Source: Paenibacillus spiritus (GTDB taxonomy: Bacteria > Bacillota > Bacilli > Paenibacillales > Paenibacillaceae). Taken from it: a stretch of 60,749 nt of DNA. The position numbers and the translations under genes were made by a program. The stretch is from positions 1 through 60,749 of the forward strand of contig NZ_VYKK01000027.1 in NCBI RefSeq assembly GCF_008710135.1, given 5' to 3'. The notes beneath the pieces were generated by a model. That model worked only from the letters and a program-made list of their open reading frames with translations. It ran no database searches and was not told where the DNA came from. This document shows, piece after piece, positions 1-7,148 of this stretch (its first letter is position 1; each line of letters starts with the position of its first letter).

Positions 1-447
1 ACAGGACGGTTTATTACGGAAGATACCTGGGAAGGCCGGATAAACCATCCGGATAGTCAGAATCCGTATGTGTATGTGGTGAATAATCCGCTGAGGTATA
101 TCGATTCTAGTGGACAAAATCCTGCTGCTTTGGCTGCAGCTGCCGGAGGAGCGCTATATGGAGCTGTTGTTAATGGAGTTAAAGCAGCGATAAAAGGTGA
201 GAATGTTGGGGCAGCAATAGCAGGAGGGATGGTTGATGGTGCAATATCTGGATTAGGGGCTGGCCTTGGAAGGCCGGTAGAAGGGGGAGCACTTGGAGGA
301 TACTTAGGAAGTGTAACAGAACAATATCTTTCATCAGGAAAGGTTAGTCAAAAAGAGGCCTTACTCGAAGGTGCCAGTGGGGGAGCAACAGCAGGCCTAG
401 GCGACACCTTTGGGCTTTTAAAAGATCTATATGAAACATACAATTAA
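1..447 (+). CDS. Rhs/YD-repeat protein, C-terminal tip (5' end outside window)
   Basis: The frame is open from base 1, so only the 3' end of a larger gene is seen. The first residues contain RFITEDTWEGRINHPDSQNP and a NNPLRYIDSSG segment, which is the conserved end of the Rhs core repeat. The same motif recurs at about 3282-3390. About 105 residues follow that are rich in Gly and Ala (AAAAGGALYGAV, AGGMVDGAISGLGAGLG) and end KDLYETYN, with no recognisable catalytic motif. In Rhs/WapA-type polymorphic toxins the segment after the core is the variable toxin tip. A Gly/Ala-rich tip could be a membrane-active domain or only a pre-toxin linker; this is inference. A strong terminator follows. The next two genes encode small membrane proteins, which would fit immunity to a membrane-acting toxin. 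Confidence 0.8.
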   Translation, partial: TGRFITEDTWEGRINHPDSQNPYVYVVNNPLRYIDSSGQNPAALAAAAGGALYGAVVNGVKAAIKGENVGAAIAGGMVDGAISGLGAGLGRPVEGGALGGYLGSVTEQYLSSGKVSQKEALLEGASGGATAGLGDTFGLLKDLYETYN

Positions 448-460
448 AAAGTAAGTCGAG

Positions 461-503
461 AAATGCCCGAGTAAAGATTTACTAGTATACTTGGGCATTT
501 TTT
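461..503 (+). terminator. Rho-independent terminator after the first rhs tip
   Basis: A 13-nt arm AAATGCCCGAGTA (461-473) pairs with TACTTGGGCATTT (488-500) apart from one G-T pair, and the 3' side runs into a T-rich tract. It closes the truncated rhs gene. Confidence 0.85.
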
Positions 504-550
504 AAATATTTAGGCAAAGTTTAATTGTCTATTTGAAGCTACTTAAGTTC

Positions 551-625
551 CTATATAGTATAGCCATCGTCCCAGTACGGATTATCATATTTCTTTTTCT
601 GATTAAAAACTCTTTGATAAAGCAT
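551..625 (-). pseudogene. Possible remnant of a small membrane protein's C-terminus
   Basis: On the minus strand a short frame reads MLYQRVFNQKKK followed by YDNPYWDDGYTI and a stop. Nine more plausible codons lie upstream of the ATG before a stop. The hydrophobic start and charged, aromatic tail look protein-like, but the frame is only 24 codons and has no clear ribosome binding site. It lies inside the 270-base gap between the first rhs tip and the next gene, where I see nothing else besides the terminator. It could be chance. Confidence 0.25.
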
Positions 626-716
626 TAGACCGCAATATATAGCGGTAGAGAAACTTTAAAATTCATGATCTGTACGTATTTGTATATATTTTATAAAAGA
701 AGAGTGTGATGCTTAA

Positions 717-1088
717 ATGTCTTTTAAAATAACTAGGTGGATTTATGTTCTGGTAATTGGCAACTTTCTATTAGCGCTAATCTTACTTTTTTTCTCTAAT
801 CAAACGGAGTCTCCGCTTTTAATGAAAGTACTAATGATAATGCCACTAGGGCTAGCCAGTTTACTTGTTTTCTGGCAAAAAACCATCGAAATTAAAGTTT
901 ATAACGATAGGTTAGAGTACAAATCTTATAGAAAGAAAGAGGTTATTTTATATTCACATATAGCTTCTTTTAGAGAAGAAGAAATGAATATTATAACTAG
1001 GGAGGGAACAGAAGTTAGACTTCCAACATTGCTAAAAAATCAAAAGCATCTTCGAGAACTTATTCAATCTAATATGAATAATAGTTGA
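717..1088 (+). CDS. Small membrane protein with PH-like C-terminal part, candidate immunity protein
   Basis: A 123-residue protein with two predicted membrane segments (about residues 7-25 and 34-53). A soluble domain of about 65 residues follows (IEIKVYNDRLEYKSYRKKEV, then ILYSHIASFREEE), whose pattern resembles bacterial PH-like domains. Codon use is AT-rich, unlike the GC-rich core genome. It lies just behind a truncated Rhs toxin gene and 15 bases before a second small membrane gene. A decayed homologue of the same gene sits at 4659-4838, also next to an Rhs tip and also followed by a small membrane gene. That repeated context suggests an immunity role, but no function is proven. The upstream ribosome binding site is weak (AAGAGTG). 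Confidence 0.7.
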   Translation: MSFKITRWIYVLVIGNFLLALILLFFSNQTESPLLMKVLMIMPLGLASLLVFWQKTIEIKVYNDRLEYKSYRKKEVILYSHIASFREEEMNIITREGTEVRLPTLLKNQKHLRELIQSNMNNS

Positions 1089-1103
1089 AAGTAAGGTGAG
1101 GAA

Positions 1104-1289
1104 ATGAATGATATTTGGTTAGTTTTAATTGAAATTATTATTCTTTTAATTGGGTTGAAGAGTTTAATATATCCATCTAGAAAAGGGCTTTTAGGAAATA
1201 ATTTAGATAAAAGTGGAGTTATTATCGTACGAATATTGGGTGGTGCTACCGCTGTACTTATGCTATCGGCGCTTCTATACAATTTTTAA
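1104..1289 (+). CDS. Small two-pass membrane protein, second member of the candidate immunity pair
   Basis: A 61-residue protein with hydrophobic segments at about residues 4-20 (WLVLIEIIILLIGLKSL) and 39-58 (VIIVRILGGATAVLMLSALL). A good ribosome binding site, AAGGTGAGGAA, precedes the ATG. It starts 15 bases after the PH-like membrane protein, so the two are probably co-transcribed. The gene at 4872-5111 occupies the equivalent place next to the decayed copy of the partner and has a similar size and layout. No family is recognised with confidence. Confidence 0.65.
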   Translation: MNDIWLVLIEIIILLIGLKSLIYPSRKGLLGNNLDKSGVIIVRILGGATAVLMLSALLYNF

Positions 1290-1320
1290 TTTTGCAAATT
1301 TACAGGTGTCATAGATTAAA

Positions 1321-1479
1321 AAAACAACGTCCTACACCCAAACTCAAAAGGGTGTTAAGTCATCACCTAATGAAGTGCAAATAGACCACATTAACCCCAA
1401 AAATAAAGGTGGCAGTAACAGCAATTCAAATGCACACGTCCTCTCTTGAAAGGAAAACAGGAAGAAATCGAATAAGTGA
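1321..1479 (+). pseudogene. Decayed C-terminal tail of an HNH-nuclease toxin
   Basis: Reading from 1321, the frame contains VQIDHINPKNKGGSNSNSNA then HVLS, a TGA stop (1447-1449), then KENRKKSNK and another stop (1477-1479). The DH-I-P-KGG-N--N-VLS--N--K pattern is the metal-binding core of HNH endonuclease tails found on polymorphic toxins. The TGA sits where the family usually has arginine, which fits a CGA-to-TGA mutation. There is no start codon: a TAG lies just upstream. It is therefore a displaced and inactivated toxin cassette. It fills the 330-base gap between the membrane pair and the ankyrin gene, whose product could be its former immunity partner. Confidence 0.75.
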
Positions 1480-1562
1480 GGTTGGACACCGTGTTCAGTA
1501 AGAAAAAGGTCTTTGAAGATTTGCCTATCCAAAGAGTAGAAGATAAAATTTAAGACCTAAGT

Positions 1563-1598
1563 GAGCAAAGAACAACTATGCTTGTTCTTTGCTCTTTT
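1563..1598 (+). terminator. Strong Rho-independent terminator
   Basis: A perfect 13-bp stem (GAGCAAAGAACAA at 1563-1575 with TTGTTCTTTGCTC at 1582-1594), a 6-base loop and four T residues. It lies between the dead HNH tail and the ankyrin gene. The ankyrin gene must therefore have its own promoter or rely on readthrough. Confidence 0.9.
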
Positions 1599-1621
1599 AA
1601 CCTTCTAAAAGGGTGAGAATA

Positions 1622-2476
1622 ATGAATCCATTTAATCTTATAAAAAACGGAGATTTATCTGATTTGATAAATTTTGTTCATTTACACGAAGGGAGTATGA
1701 AAGAAAGAGATTCTAAAAATAGAACCTTGCTGCATGTTGCTGTTTTAGAAGAGAAATTCTCTATGGTGAGGTGGCTTATTCATGAGAACATAGATACAAA
1801 TCTACGTGATAACGAAGAGTATACAGCTATAGAAAGAGCCATTCATAAAAACAATACTGAAATAGCAAAGCTGCTCCTTATATCTCCTGGAACAAATGTA
1901 AAAAGCAATCGACACGGTTATACCTATCTTCATGCAGCGGCAGCTCATGGGAATAACGAGCTTGTAGAGTTATTGGTCTCCATGGGGTTATGCGTTAACG
2001 AAAAAGACGATGAAGGAAATGGGTTTACGCCACTTCACTGGGCTGTCCAACAAAATCACACTAAAACCGTAGAACTGTTATTAAAATACGGGGCTGACCC
2101 TAATATAAAGGATTCTGAGGGATTTTTTGCATTGTACATGGCCTCGAGTAATGGATATTTAGATATGATTAAGCTCTTACTACTCTATAAAGCTAATATT
2201 CATATGATTTGTGAAGCATCGTCTAATTCTACCTCTTTACTGATAGCTACAGCGTATGATCAATTCGGTGCGGTACAACTTCTTCTGGACAATGGAGCAA
2301 ATATAAATGACCAAGGCAGTGATGGCAGGACTTCTTTACATATAGCAGCTTTCCATAAATATTTGGAGCTGTATCATTATCTTCTTGATCGTGGAGCAGA
2401 TTCTTCTATAAAGGATCAACGAAATTTAAAGGCCAAAGATTACCTGTATATACAAGAGGATGAGCTGGAGGATTAA
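1622..2476 (+). CDS. Ankyrin-repeat protein, candidate immunity protein
   Basis: A 284-residue protein consisting almost entirely of about seven ankyrin repeats. Typical units are TPLHWAVQQNHTKTVELLLK, YGADPNIKD and TSLHIAAFHKYLELYHYLL. Ankyrin proteins are known as immunity proteins in polymorphic-toxin loci, including loci with nuclease toxins, and a dead HNH tail lies directly upstream. The immunity role is inferred from that context only. I chose the ATG at 1622 over the in-frame GTG at 1613 because GGGTGAG is then correctly spaced. The gene is AT-rich, contrasting with the GC-rich rhs DNA that begins 130 bases later. It has no signal peptide and is presumably cytosolic. Confidence 0.85.
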   Translation: MNPFNLIKNGDLSDLINFVHLHEGSMKERDSKNRTLLHVAVLEEKFSMVRWLIHENIDTNLRDNEEYTAIERAIHKNNTEIAKLLLISPGTNVKSNRHGYTYLHAAAAHGNNELVELLVSMGLCVNEKDDEGNGFTPLHWAVQQNHTKTVELLLKYGADPNIKDSEGFFALYMASSNGYLDMIKLLLLYKANIHMICEASSNSTSLLIATAYDQFGAVQLLLDNGANINDQGSDGRTSLHIAAFHKYLELYHYLLDRGADSSIKDQRNLKAKDYLYIQEDELED

Positions 2477-2540
2477 TTGCGGTAAGAGAAATATCCTAAA
2501 GAAAGTGATCGATCAAAGTAGTTAAAAATACTAATCCGGG

Positions 2541-2569
2541 GTCCTGCTCTATATTAGCAGGGCTTTTTT
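2541..2569 (+). terminator. Terminator after the ankyrin gene
   Basis: GTCCTGCT (2541-2548) pairs with AGCAGGGC (2556-2563), including one G-T pair, followed by six T residues. GC-rich Rhs-core DNA begins some 40 bases downstream, marking a recombination junction. Confidence 0.85.
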
Positions 2570-2609
2570 ATTAACAATAAACTATGAGGAGACGGGTACC
2601 ATCATTATA

Positions 2610-3865
2610 GTACAACCGGGATTCGACGCTGCGCAAGGTAGCACCGCCTCTGAAGTCGTCGAGGCCCAGCACACCTACCACCCGGGCGAAATGCTGGACA
2701 AGGTCACTTACGGCAACGATCTGGTCACCGACTATCAGTACGATGACGGGTTCGGGCGACTCACCGGGATCAAGCACATGAAGGGCACTGCGGTGCTGAA
2801 CCAATACACGTATACGGTAGATTACACATACGACAAGGCCAACCAGCTGCAGACCGTTATGCGCAACGGCGCTGTGACCAGCTACAAGTACGATGGCGAC
2901 GGCCTGATGCGGGAGAAGACCAGCGGAGGGCAGACGACGCGCTACTACTACGACGGTCAGAACATCATCGCCGACGCGGGCGTCTCCGGCAGCACTGTAA
3001 CGTTCAAGGACCGCTATGTCCGGGGCTACCAGCTCATCAACATGAAGAACCAGGCGGGCACGGTCGGTTATTACTTGCTGAACGGCCACGGCGATGTGGT
3101 GAACCTTTACAAGCTGGACGGGACCCTGCTGAACACGTACGATTACGACATCTGGGGCAACCCGAAGGTGACGGAGGAAGCGGAGTCGTTCGGGAACATT
3201 TTCCGCTACTCAGGCGAATACTGGGACAAAGACACCAACTTGCAGAACCTGCGGGCCCGGTGGTACGATCCGAGTATCGGTCGGTTCATTACCGAAGATA
3301 CATGGGAAGGCCGGATTAATCACCCGGACAGCCAGAACCCGTATATCTATGTGATGAATAACCCGCTGATTTATGTGGACCCGAGTGGGCATATTTTGGA
3401 CACGCTTCTGGACGTTGGTTCTTTAATCTATGACACCTATAAATTAGCAAAAGACCCAAGCTGGGGAAATGCAGGATACGTTGCCCTGGATGCGGCCTCG
3501 GCATTGGTGCCATTTGTGCCCAGTGCAAGCTCGGCAGTCCGGGCAGGCAAAGCGCTTAGCAAGGCGGATGATGGCACGGATATTGCGAGCAGCGCTGCTA
3601 AGGCGGCTGAGGGGACGGGTAATAATCCTCTACGAAGAACAGGAGATCAACAGGCTTTACATGATTTAGCTAAAGAATCTGTTAAAGAAGCAAAAAAGGA
3701 AACCCAATCTCCGAGCAAGAAGCGAAAGTTCTTGATGAATGGGCTAACGAATATGGTGTTCCTCAACATCATCAAGCTTATTCGGGAAGCGGAAAACACT
3801 TCCCTGGTGGAAATTATCAAGATCATACCCATATTTACAATGAACATGTACCATACAAACTTTAG
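2610..3865 (+). pseudogene. 5'-truncated rhs gene with frameshifted nuclease-like toxin tail
   Basis: GC-rich YD-repeat coding sequence appears abruptly after a terminator, with no start codon or ribosome binding site for a full protein. The core runs through KYDGDGLMRE, YYYDGQNI, YDYDIWGNPK and RARWYDPSIGRFITEDTW to IYVDPSGH, the canonical Rhs end. A variable tail follows (NNPLRRTGDQQALHDLAKES). Near 3711 the frame changes. Staying in the original frame gives a meaningless tail ending at 3884. Moving one frame gives EQEAKVLDEWANEYG, then VPQHHQAYSGSGKHFPGGNY, then QDHTHIYNEHVPYKL and a stop at 3863-3865. That stop is immediately followed by the ribosome binding site of the next gene, so one missing base is the simple explanation. 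The His-rich motif suggests an HNH-like nuclease toxin (inference). Confidence 0.8.
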
Positions 3866-3876
3866 GAGGGTATGCT

Positions 3877-4488
3877 TTGAGTAAAATCGAGCTATATTCA
3901 AATGGATTAATAATTAGGACTATTGATAAAATACATGAAAAGTATTTGGGCGTGGAGGGTGACTGTTGGAACATTGATGAAGATACAGAAGGAATAGATC
4001 CTAATGAGGGAAAGTTTCTTAATAATTTTTGTTCTAAAAATATTAATATTTCATGGTCTGGTGATGATATTGTAGAAGCGAGTGCCGATATTAATTTTGC
4101 GAATAGGTATGTAAATGCATATTTACAAGCCAATCTTCAGCCTTTGGTTTTACTTTGTAAAACAAACAAAACGATACCAACTTTTCACATGGATATAGAG
4201 AGTCGGGCAAATGGCAACTTAATTTTTATTGGTTTTGATTACGCTTATTCGGGAGGAAGTTTTTATTCGTGTGTATTTAGTGATTTATATACAAAAAGGA
4301 TACCTGAATTACGAGATATTGATTTAAATGCGTATGGATTGATTAATTCTGAGGAAGAGTTAACTAATTTTATTGAAAGGAGAAATGAACTTATTATTAA
4401 GGACGAGGCAAGTAGGTTCGAAGCAGAGGAATTCACAATATATAAATTGTGGAAGTATGCTGGTGAATTCCCTATTGATATTACATGA
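3877..4488 (+). CDS. Candidate immunity protein to the His-rich Rhs tail
   Basis: A 203-residue, acidic, AT-rich protein without signal peptide or membrane segment. The TTG start is chosen because AGGAGGG ends seven bases upstream and directly abuts the stop of the frame-corrected toxin tail. This tight toxin-then-immunity spacing is usual in polymorphic-toxin cassettes. Sequence features include WSGDDIVEASADINFANRYV near residues 59-78 and a C-terminal ELTNFIERRNELIIKDEASR helix. I do not recognise a named family. A terminator follows. The function rests on position only. Confidence 0.65.
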   Translation: MSKIELYSNGLIIRTIDKIHEKYLGVEGDCWNIDEDTEGIDPNEGKFLNNFCSKNINISWSGDDIVEASADINFANRYVNAYLQANLQPLVLLCKTNKTIPTFHMDIESRANGNLIFIGFDYAYSGGSFYSCVFSDLYTKRIPELRDIDLNAYGLINSEEELTNFIERRNELIIKDEASRFEAEEFTIYKLWKYAGEFPIDIT

Positions 4489-4535
4489 TTGTTTAACTTA
4501 TACATCTCTTTTATATCTTCCGAACAATTTTATAT

Positions 4536-4570
4536 AACCTTGATTGGCTTCGTGCCCCTCAAGGTTTTTT
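4536..4570 (+). terminator. Terminator after the immunity gene
   Basis: AACCTTGA (4536-4543) pairs with TCAAGGTT (4559-4566), followed by more T residues. Confidence 0.85.
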
Positions 4571-4658
4571 GCTAACCGGACAAGCCGGAGGGGGCTTGAT
4601 AAAATGACCAGCATGACAGCGAAAGGAGAATTAATCGGCATGTCTGCACAAGTAAAAT

Positions 4659-4838
4659 CATTTTAAAATAGCTACTTGGATTTATCTCTTGGTAATCGGG
4701 AACCTGGTATTGGTGTATTGGCAAGCAACCCAGTATAAATCTTTTAATAAGGAAAAGGTCATTTTGTATTCCAATATGGTTGCTTTTATGGAAAAAGAGA
4801 TGTGGATTATAACCAGGGAAGGATCTTATACGCTCTAA
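4659..4838 (+). pseudogene. Decayed copy of the PH-like membrane protein at 717-1088
   Basis: The frame reads FKIATWIYLLVIGN, then a shortened hydrophobic stretch, then YKSFNKEKVILYSNM and EMWIITREGSYTL before a stop. The intact gene at 717 reads FKITRWIYVLVIGN, YKSYRKKEVILYSHI and EMNIITREGTEVRL at the same places. The copy has lost roughly 40 residues, including the second membrane segment, has a frameshift near its start (extra T around 4661-4664), and stops early. It sits downstream of an Rhs tip and upstream of a small membrane gene, just as the intact copy does. Confidence 0.8.
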
Positions 4839-4871
4839 CTTGACTGGTGGTGATCCACGTACCGTAAAGGG

Positions 4872-5111
4872 GTGATTTTTATTTTTATCATTTTGCGGTT
4901 AATAGTTGGCGCCTTTTTTATCGCCAACGGCGTTTGGTTTTTGAGAAAAAGGGAGATCACGTTCATCTTTAAAAAGTTTACTGGAGTTGAAAAGAAAACA
5001 TACAGTGAGAAATTTTCGTTAACCGTAGGGCGAATAATTGGTGTTGTCTTGATCCTAATGGGCGCGTACATTCTAGTCTTTGGAATACCGGATTTTTATC
5101 TTAACTCGTAG
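4872..5111 (+). CDS. Small membrane protein, partner of the decayed immunity copy
   Basis: A 79-residue protein with hydrophobic segments near residues 1-22 (FIFIILRLIVGAFFIANGVW) and 52-72 (VGRIIGVVLILMGAYILVFG), separated by a basic loop (LRKREITFIFKKFTG). The GTG start overlaps the only purine-rich stretch (AAAGGGG), so the exact start is uncertain. Its place after the decayed PH-like gene mirrors the gene at 1104-1289. No function is assigned. Confidence 0.5.
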   Translation: MIFIFIILRLIVGAFFIANGVWFLRKREITFIFKKFTGVEKKTYSEKFSLTVGRIIGVVLILMGAYILVFGIPDFYLNS

Positions 5112-5201
5112 GGTACAGAGGCTGGGGGTGGAAGATATTTCGCTCTATTTTCAAAGTTATCAACTGAGTAGGGATCAATTAAAACGAAGGGATGGGGTAA
5201 C

Positions 5202-5381
5202 ATGAGAACTTTTGGTTGGGGAATGTTATATACAATTGGGATTTTTGTGGTCATGCTGATTGTTTCTCTAATTACCGGAGACCGTGTGAGTCTGCCCGGG
5301 TATGTTTTTATACCCTTATTAGTTGTCGTGTGGGGGATTGCCTTTTATCAATCTCGCAGAGAACGTGAACGAGCAAGGTAG
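5202..5381 (+). CDS. Very small membrane protein (59 residues)
   Basis: The ATG follows GGATGGGG at good spacing. The protein starts MRTFGWGMLYTIGIFVVMLI and has a second hydrophobic stretch (YVFIPLLVVVWGIAFY), ending with a basic tail (QSRREREREAR-like). Two membrane segments are likely. It closes the AT-rich island of small membrane genes at the left of the window. Family unknown. Confidence 0.55.
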   Translation: MRTFGWGMLYTIGIFVVMLIVSLITGDRVSLPGYVFIPLLVVVWGIAFYQSRRERERAR

Positions 5382-5592
5382 AGTTTTGGCCTGCCTAGTA
5401 TTCTGCAACGAGCCTTTCTGCATACCTGATTTTTCAATCAAGGGTTAGTCCAGAGAACCTAACTATTACCTGTAAAAGTTTCCGCAAAGTGTTTGTCACA
5501 AAGTTCCGGGTGTTCTCTCCAACCTTTCTGCTGCTTCCGGTGTAGAGGTTGGAGAGTTTGCTCCCTATCTTTTTACAGGCAAGCCAACGGAA

Positions 5593-6423
5593 TTAGCCTT
5601 CCTTCTCCAGGGTTCGGCTCTCCAGCGGCTGTACCGGACGGTTGTCATGGGGAAATAGATGGCGAAAAGCGCCGATCTGTTCTTCGGACCAGGTGATGGG
5701 CTGCTGCAGGACGGTCCATTGGACGCCTTCGCTGCATGGAGGTGTGGTCAGGGAACCGTGATAGCGGTAGGAGTGAAGGTCTGCCGGCAGCAGCGCTTTT
5801 AGATCAAATGTTCCGTCGATCACGGTGGGGTCCTTGCTCTCTTTCTGGGGAAGACGGGACCAGAGCTTGTTCAGTTCCTTGTTCTCGGCCCCCCCTTTAA
5901 TCAGAACGCCAAGAACGGCCAGCTTACCGTCTTCGCTCTGATGAACGAAGTGCAGCTCCATCTCTGCGTGCTTCCCATCCACTTCATGCTCACTGGGCAG
6001 ATGGAAGTGGAACTGCTTCAACGTGTAAGTCTTCCCCTCCAGAGTCAGGGTGTTGCCGGTTCCCTTCACGCTTACTTGAACCGTGTGGCCGTTGTTAACC
6101 AGGGAGACCTCCGAAGGCGAGTACTTCACCTCAACGGGATGGAGCTTCTTGTTTATTGTAGCTTCGCTGGGCTTGATGTTGATAGGCGATTGCTCTTTGC
6201 CCAGTTCACAGGTCTTGAAGTCTTCTTCAAGCTCGCCCCAATGCTGCGGTGAAGTATCTCCTTCATAGGACCAGTGAACCGGATGAGCCTCCGCCTGGGC
6301 TTGGGCCCCGGAGGTAACGGCTGGTGCAGAATCTTCTTCATCTGAGCAGCCGGAGAGCAGCCCGCCGAGCATGAGGGCAGACAGCAGGAGACGCGAGTAT
6401 AACAGCTGAGTACGCATTTGCAT
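5593..6423 (-). CDS. Alpha-type carbonic anhydrase lipoprotein
   Basis: A 276-residue protein that would reversibly hydrate CO2 outside the membrane. The N-terminus is a lipoprotein signal with lipobox LLSGC (Cys26), followed by an acidic linker. The alpha-carbonic anhydrase fold is clear from WSYEGDTSPQHWGEL, KEQSPINI, the zinc ligand pair in QFHFHLPSEH, the third His in MELHFVH, and the SLTTPPCSEGVQWTV motif. Length and motifs are complete. The ribosome binding site GAAGAAGGATG lies just before the ATG. It stands alone on the minus strand, with the small membrane gene end on its 3' side. Confidence 0.95.
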   Translation of the reverse strand: MQMRTQLLYSRLLLSALMLGGLLSGCSDEEDSAPAVTSGAQAQAEAHPVHWSYEGDTSPQHWGELEEDFKTCELGKEQSPINIKPSEATINKKLHPVEVKYSPSEVSLVNNGHTVQVSVKGTGNTLTLEGKTYTLKQFHFHLPSEHEVDGKHAEMELHFVHQSEDGKLAVLGVLIKGGAENKELNKLWSRLPQKESKDPTVIDGTFDLKALLPADLHSYRYHGSLTTPPCSEGVQWTVLQQPITWSEEQIGAFRHLFPHDNRPVQPLESRTLEKEG

Positions 6424-7148
6424 CCTTCTTCCAAATATGTATTTATATGAATGGATTCATTCTACTATTTGGGAAATAAAGGAACAAGGGAAGAGAGACT
6501 TATTTTATACATTGGAATATCGACATCTCTACATAGGCAGAGGTACGACAGAGGCACAGAGAGTAGTAAACGGTAATGATGGCGGGGAACAACATAACGG
6601 ATACTAGACTTCAATCATCGCGGCGATGGGGCGGACTCAGATGACTCTATTATAGAGATTTCACTGGATTTGTCCGGTCTATCGGACACTAGAGACCTTA
6701 TTCTTATCTGGAAGCGCTTTCTACGGGGATGGAACTGTGTAATAAGGGCCCCTAGGTCCGTTTTGCTAAAATAATTCGGGGATTTGCGGCCAATAAGGGC
6801 TCCTGGGTCCGGAAGGCGGACCGTTCGGCTATACCTGGCCTCGTTCCGCTATCTCCGCGCGGCCCAGCAGTGTCGCCCGACTCGCCTTGATTGCCCGCAT
6901 TGCCGCCTCGCCCGATTGTCCGCGCCGCCCGGCTCCCGCGCGGCTACCTGGCCGTATCGCCTGTCTCGCCTGCGTCAGCCGCCCGGGCTATAACCCAGCC
7001 CGGCTCCCGCGCGGCCCTTGGCAACCCGCGCCCGCCCGGCTGCCCCCGCTCCCCCGAAGCCTTGGACTTTCCCCCGCCTCTGTGCTAATTTGAAGGACAG
7101 GAAGGTTCGTCCCCTTAAGGTGGACAACCGTTGGAATGGCGGTGCGTG
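6424..7148. other. 725-base intergenic region: promoter sides, repeat element and C-rich tract
   Basis: No convincing gene. From left to right it holds the upstream region of the carbonic anhydrase gene, the four-unit repeat element at 6632-6811, and a strongly C/G-rich stretch (about 6815-7080). In that stretch the 17-mer CCCGGCTCCCGCGCGGC occurs twice, near 6929 and 7009. The open frames in it are compositional artefacts. Confidence 0.6.
6632..6811. repeat. Four-unit symmetric intergenic repeat element, copy 1
   Basis: Four related 20-nt units: two in inverted orientation (6632-6651, CGGACTCAGATGACTCTATT; 6683-6702, CGGACACTAGAGACCTTATT) and two direct (6741-6760, AATAAGGGCCCCTAGGTCCG; 6792-6811, AATAAGGGCTCCTGGGTCCG). 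Start offsets are 51, 58 and 51, so the element is symmetric and could fold back on itself. The second inverted unit is preceded by TGTCCG, giving a small TGTCCG/CGGACA hairpin. An element with the same order and nearly the same offsets lies at 48156-48333. Confidence 0.8.

Noticed and set aside
1..447. Complete toxin protein
   Set aside because: The frame runs off the left edge and no catalytic domain is visible, so it is reported only as a partial Rhs tip.
3700..3720. Programmed ribosomal frameshift in the rhs tail
   Set aside because: No slippery heptamer or downstream pseudoknot is apparent; a missing base in an already 5'-truncated gene is simpler.
6784..7093. Overlapping Pro/Arg-rich open frames upstream of the araC-type gene
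   Set aside because: They arise from the C-rich tract, have no ribosome binding sites and resemble no protein.
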